Shown one piece after another: positions 5,978 through 8,460 of a stretch of 8,460 nucleotides of DNA. The notes beneath the pieces are model-generated. The model was not told where the DNA came from. It searched no databases and was given only the letters and a program-made list of their open reading frames with translations. This DNA is from Chlamydiota bacterium. GTDB taxonomy: Bacteria; Chlamydiota; Chlamydiia; Chlamydiales; Rhabdochlamydiaceae. Each line of letters starts with the position of its first letter. Position 1 is the stretch's first letter. The position numbers and the translations under genes were made by a program. The DNA is taken from contig DAIEPN010000239.1 in assembly GCA_027348355.1 (NCBI GenBank), forward strand, positions 1 to 8,460, in the 5' to 3' direction.

Positions 5978-7399
5978 ATGCAAACAAAATCAAAGAAACT
6001 CACTCGGACAATCACTGTCTTCATGCTAGCTATGATTAACGTAGCAGCTGTTGGAAATATTAGAAACTGGCCTCTTACTGCTGAATATGGATTTTCTTCA
6101 CTATTCTTTTTTATACTCGCAGCGCTCATTTTTTTTATCCCTGTTGCACTTGTATCTGCAGAGCTTGCGACAGGCTGGCCACAAAAGGGTGGTGTCTTTG
6201 TTTGGGTGAAAGAAGCATTCGGACATAAAATGGGCTTTTTGGCGATTTGGCTGCTCTGGTTAGAAAACGTGTTTTACTACCCTCTAGTTTTATCCTTTAT
6301 TGCGGCCACAACAGCATATATTTTCAATCCTGCTTGGGCCCACAATCCACTTTATACAATTGGGATTATTCTGTTCTTCTTCTGGGCTGCAACGATTGCG
6401 AATTTATTTGGCATGAAGATTTCAGGATGGATCAGTACAATTGGGGCTGTGGTAGGGACTTTCATACCAGGTGTTTTTATTATTGTTCTTGGCCTTATGT
6501 GGTATTTCAAAGGAAACCCTTTGCAAATCAATCTATCTTGGGAAAGTTTAATCCCGGAAATGAATAGTTTCACTCAGCTTGCAATCTTCTCGGGAATTTT
6601 ACTATCTCTAGCAGGAATTGAAATGTCTGCTGTGCATGCAGCAGAAGTAAAAGATCCACAAAAAAATTACCCTAGAGCGATCCTTTTATCAGCCTTCCTG
6701 ATTTTAGGTCTTTCTATTATAGGAGTTCTCGCTATCGCAATTGTCATCCCAAAAAGTGAAATTAGTTTGATCGCAGGATCTCTCCAAGCCTTTTCTTATT
6801 TCCTCAATGCATATGGTCTCAATTGGCTTCTTCCCGCGATGGCGATATTGATCGCGATTGGATCTTTAGGTGGTCTTAGCACTTGGATTATCGGTCCTAG
6901 TAAAGGTCTTCTAGCAGCTGCCCAATCCGGAGACCTTCCCCCTTACTTTAGAAGAATTACAAAAAGCGGGATGCCAAAAACCCTTCTGATCACACAAGCT
7001 TCGATCGTTTCCCTATTATCCCTCCTATTTGTATTTATGCCTACCCTAAGTAGTGCTTATTGGATTTTGACAGTCTTAGCAGCCCAGCTTTACCTAGTCA
7101 TGTACATCATGCTTTTTGCTGCAGGGATCAAACTTCGCTACAAAAGACCTGGTGTGGAAAGAGCTTATAAACTTCCTGGAAAATATGTTGGGATGTGGGT
7201 CACGGCTGGAATTGGAATATTAGGCGGGATATTTATGCTTGTTGTTGGATTTTTTCCACCAAGTGAAACAATTAGTAACAACGTATGGGGTTATTTTTGC
7301 ACATTATTCTTAGGTATGGTGATTTGTTGTGCAGCACCCTTTATCATCGAACATTTTAAAAAAGCCTCTTGGAACACCCTACTCGATCATGAAAAATAA
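5978..7399 (+). CDS. APC-superfamily amino-acid antiporter, GadC-like (glutamate:GABA antiporter family)
   Basis: A complete 473-residue inner-membrane protein with about 12 hydrophobic helices. It matches the glutamate:GABA antiporter branch of the APC family: AAVGNIRNWP near the N-terminus (residues 23-32), ELATGWPQKGG (62-72), GIEMSAVHAAEV (213-224) and WIIGPSKG (303-310) all have direct counterparts in E. coli GadC. Chlamydiae carry GadC/XasA-type permeases that take up host amino acids; that role here is inference. Compared with E. coli GadC (511 residues) the C-terminal extension that plugs the channel at neutral pH is missing, so transport need not be acid-gated. No Shine-Dalgarno is visible before the ATG; the preceding bases are CCACCTT. 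The start is kept because the conserved N-terminal segment begins directly after it. The gene overlaps the next one by 11 nt. Confidence 0.92.
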   Translation: MQTKSKKLTRTITVFMLAMINVAAVGNIRNWPLTAEYGFSSLFFFILAALIFFIPVALVSAELATGWPQKGGVFVWVKEAFGHKMGFLAIWLLWLENVFYYPLVLSFIAATTAYIFNPAWAHNPLYTIGIILFFFWAATIANLFGMKISGWISTIGAVVGTFIPGVFIIVLGLMWYFKGNPLQINLSWESLIPEMNSFTQLAIFSGILLSLAGIEMSAVHAAEVKDPQKNYPRAILLSAFLILGLSIIGVLAIAIVIPKSEISLIAGSLQAFSYFLNAYGLNWLLPAMAILIAIGSLGGLSTWIIGPSKGLLAAAQSGDLPPYFRRITKSGMPKTLLITQASIVSLLSLLFVFMPTLSSAYWILTVLAAQLYLVMYIMLFAAGIKLRYKRPGVERAYKLPGKYVGMWVTAGIGILGGIFMLVVGFFPPSETISNNVWGYFCTLFLGMVICCAAPFIIEHFKKASWNTLLDHEK

Positions 7400-8156
7400 A
7401 ATCGATTCTTCCTGGGAAAATTCCTCTAAGTGGTATGACGATATCGTCGGAAAAGGCGGGCACTTCTATCACCAAGAGATTATCCTGCCCAACTTACAAA
7501 AAATCTTGGAACTGAAAAATAAACCAAATGCCAGAATATTAGACGTTGCTTGTGGACAGGGTATTTTTTCTAGGGATGTCCCTCAGAATTTGGAATACGT
7601 AGGAATCGATATCTCCCCTACCTTGATCAAACTTGCTAAAGAGTATAATGCAAAAAATCCTAGACGCACCTTCTTTGTTGGAGATGCACAAAATCTCTCC
7701 TTCATCAAGCAGAAATTCACTCACGCAGTTTGTATCTTAGCAATTCAGAACATAGAAAATCCTCTTTCGGTATTTCAAGGAATTTCCAAACTACTTGAAA
7801 AAGATGGAAAATTAGTTTTCGTCTTAAACCACCCCTGTTTCCGTATCCCAAGGCAAAGTTCTTGGCAAGTGGATGAACCAAAAAAACTGCAATATAGAAG
7901 AATTGACAGATACTATACCCCCCTGAACATCCCCATCCAAATGAATCCAAGTCAAAGAGATGAATCGTCTCAGACAATTTCTTTCCACAATCCCCTTTCA
8001 GCTTATAGCTTATGGCTCAAACAAAGCTCCTTTGTCATAGAGCTGATAGAAGAATGGTGTTCAACTAAGACAAGCACAGGAAAAAACGCAACGATGGAAA
8101 ATCGAAGTCGTAAAGAATTCCCTCTTTTTATGACAATTGTGGCCAGAAAACTGTAG
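7389..8156 (+). CDS. Class I SAM-dependent methyltransferase (UbiE/Methyltransf_11-like)
   Basis: A 255-residue methyltransferase using S-adenosylmethionine. Motif I is ILDVACGQG at 50-58. VGIDIS at 71-76 supplies the acidic residue for the SAM ribose, GDAQNLSF (98-105) is the motif for adenine contact, and the post-I strands end in LLEKDGKLVFVLNHPCFRIP (135-154). The HPCFRIP segment and YRRIDRYY (169-176) mark a bacterial subfamily of unknown substrate. The ATG at 7389 is chosen over a GTG at 7329 because it gives the usual family N-terminus (SSWENSSKWYD) and an 11-nt overlap with the transporter stop. No Shine-Dalgarno is seen, which fits translational coupling. The target (small molecule, lipid or protein) cannot be read from the sequence, and the link with the antiporter is only positional. 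Confidence 0.9.
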   Translation: MKNKIDSSWENSSKWYDDIVGKGGHFYHQEIILPNLQKILELKNKPNARILDVACGQGIFSRDVPQNLEYVGIDISPTLIKLAKEYNAKNPRRTFFVGDAQNLSFIKQKFTHAVCILAIQNIENPLSVFQGISKLLEKDGKLVFVLNHPCFRIPRQSSWQVDEPKKLQYRRIDRYYTPLNIPIQMNPSQRDESSQTISFHNPLSAYSLWLKQSSFVIELIEEWCSTKTSTGKNATMENRSRKEFPLFMTIVARKL

Positions 8157-8177
8157 CCATAAAACTAAATCACCTTA

Positions 8178-8222
8178 CATCTAAAGAGATGAGAAGATAA
8201 CTTTTTTTCTACTTGTCTTTTT
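8178..8222 (+). terminator. 3'-end structure of the transporter-methyltransferase unit
   Basis: A small stem CATCT (8178-8182) / AGATG (8187-8191) with a 4-nt loop is followed, 10 nt later, by T7 at 8202-8208. Alternatively AAGATAA (8194-8200) pairs with TTGTCTT (8213-8219, one G-T pair), placing T7 in a 12-nt loop with more T after the stem. Both forms are weak, but the position 20-60 nt after the stop and the two T-runs favour termination here. Confidence 0.45.
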
Positions 8223-8224
8223 AG

Positions 8225-8230
8225 TATAAT
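8225..8230 (+). promoter_or_regulatory. Perfect -10 hexamer TATAAT for the FMN reductase gene
   Basis: TATAAT lies 63 bp before the ATG. At 17-bp spacing the -35 position reads TTTTTT (8202-8207), a poor match, so the promoter would be -10 driven or need an activator. The T-run probably doubles as the tail of the upstream terminator. A start near 8237 would give a leader of about 57 nt. Confidence 0.5.
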
Positions 8231-8293
8231 CTGTGGCACCAAATAAGTTAATCTATTAAAAATTCATAAATCGAGCTAAATCGAAGGATTGTT

Positions 8294-8460
8294 ATGGAAA
8301 ATAAGATCAAGATATTAGGGATCGCGGGAAGTTTACGCAAAGAGTCATATAATAAAGGCCTTTTAAAAGCAGCTTTAGAGGTTACCCCAGCTAACTGCAG
8401 CTTGGAGATTATTGATTTAGCTGATATTCCTATATATAACCAAGATGAAGAAACAAACTT
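8294..8460 (+). CDS. NADPH-dependent FMN reductase / flavodoxin-fold quinone reductase, 3'-truncated by the window
   Basis: The first 55 codons of a flavodoxin-like reductase are present. The protein opens with a beta strand (KIKILGIAG), then the FMN phosphate-binding loop GSLRKESYN at 12-20, helix LLKAAL, and the family's next strand with DLADIPIYNQDEE at 41-53. These are typical of the YieF/ChrR group of NAD(P)H-dependent quinone, azo or chromate reductases, soluble enzymes that carry out two-electron reductions. The ATG has a good AAGGA at 8284-8288, 5 nt upstream, and its own TATAAT. The rest of the protein lies outside the window, so the precise subgroup is open. Confidence 0.9.
   Translation, partial: MENKIKILGIAGSLRKESYNKGLLKAALEVTPANCSLEIIDLADIPIYNQDEETN

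Noticed and set aside
6247..6573. Open frames on both strands inside the transporter gene
   Set aside because: They are alternative-frame readings of membrane-helix codons, with no start signals and no family resemblance.
7329..7388. Upstream GTG start for the methyltransferase (20 extra residues)
   Set aside because: It would overlap the transporter by 71 nt and add residues that do not belong to the family; the ATG at 7389 gives the typical N-terminus and a coupling-type overlap.
7539..7977. Minus-strand open frames inside the methyltransferase gene
   Set aside because: They are antisense to conserved SAM-binding motifs, with no supporting signal.
1..8460. Mobile element, phage, CRISPR, tRNA or toxin-antitoxin system
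   Set aside because: No transposase, integrase, regular spaced repeats, cloverleaf-like structure or paired small genes were seen on either strand.

Overview
The window reads as a low-GC chromosomal segment of an obligate intracellular bacterium. The best guess is an environmental chlamydia (Parachlamydiales-like, e.g. Simkania or Parachlamydia relatives). This rests on the gene mix: a eukaryotic-type E3-ligase-like protein with a RING/U-box zinc domain and a Ser-rich N-terminus, a GadC-type amino-acid antiporter, and short AT-rich spacers. No rRNA, tRNA or marker gene in the window fixes the taxonomy, so this is inference.

Layout, left to right. (1) Positions 2-898 (+) hold the 3' part of a membrane fatty-acid desaturase with an unusual coiled-coil tail; the gene starts before the window. 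A 12-bp perfect-stem hairpin follows. (2) Positions 899-1216 are a gene-free, very AT-rich spacer that carries a helically phased direct repeat. (3) Positions 1217-2812 (+) hold the E3-like protein: a single-zinc RING/SP-RING-like module, a helical-repeat middle and a distinctive C-terminal domain. It is the most likely secreted effector here. (4) Positions 2813-2910 are a convergent spacer with two hairpins. (5) Positions 4341-2911 (-) hold a complete DEAD-box RNA helicase. (6) Positions 4342-4601 are a spacer with several inverted repeats and a doubtful 37-codon ORF. (7) Positions 5876-4602 (-) hold a cytosolic alkaline-phosphatase-superfamily phosphodiesterase. (8) Positions 5877-5977 are a divergent promoter region. 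(9) Positions 5978-7399 (+) hold a GadC-like APC antiporter, overlapped by 11 nt with (10) a class I SAM methyltransferase at 7389-8156 (+). (11) From 8294 (+) comes the 5' end of an NADPH-dependent FMN reductase that runs off the window.

Only the transporter and methyltransferase look translationally coupled; the other genes appear to be single units. I see no phage, IS, CRISPR or toxin-antitoxin structure. The most noteworthy items are the E3-like protein with its partial zinc site and its uncharacterised C-terminal domain, and a recurrent 3'-end hairpin design in which the T-run lies in the loop rather than after the stem.
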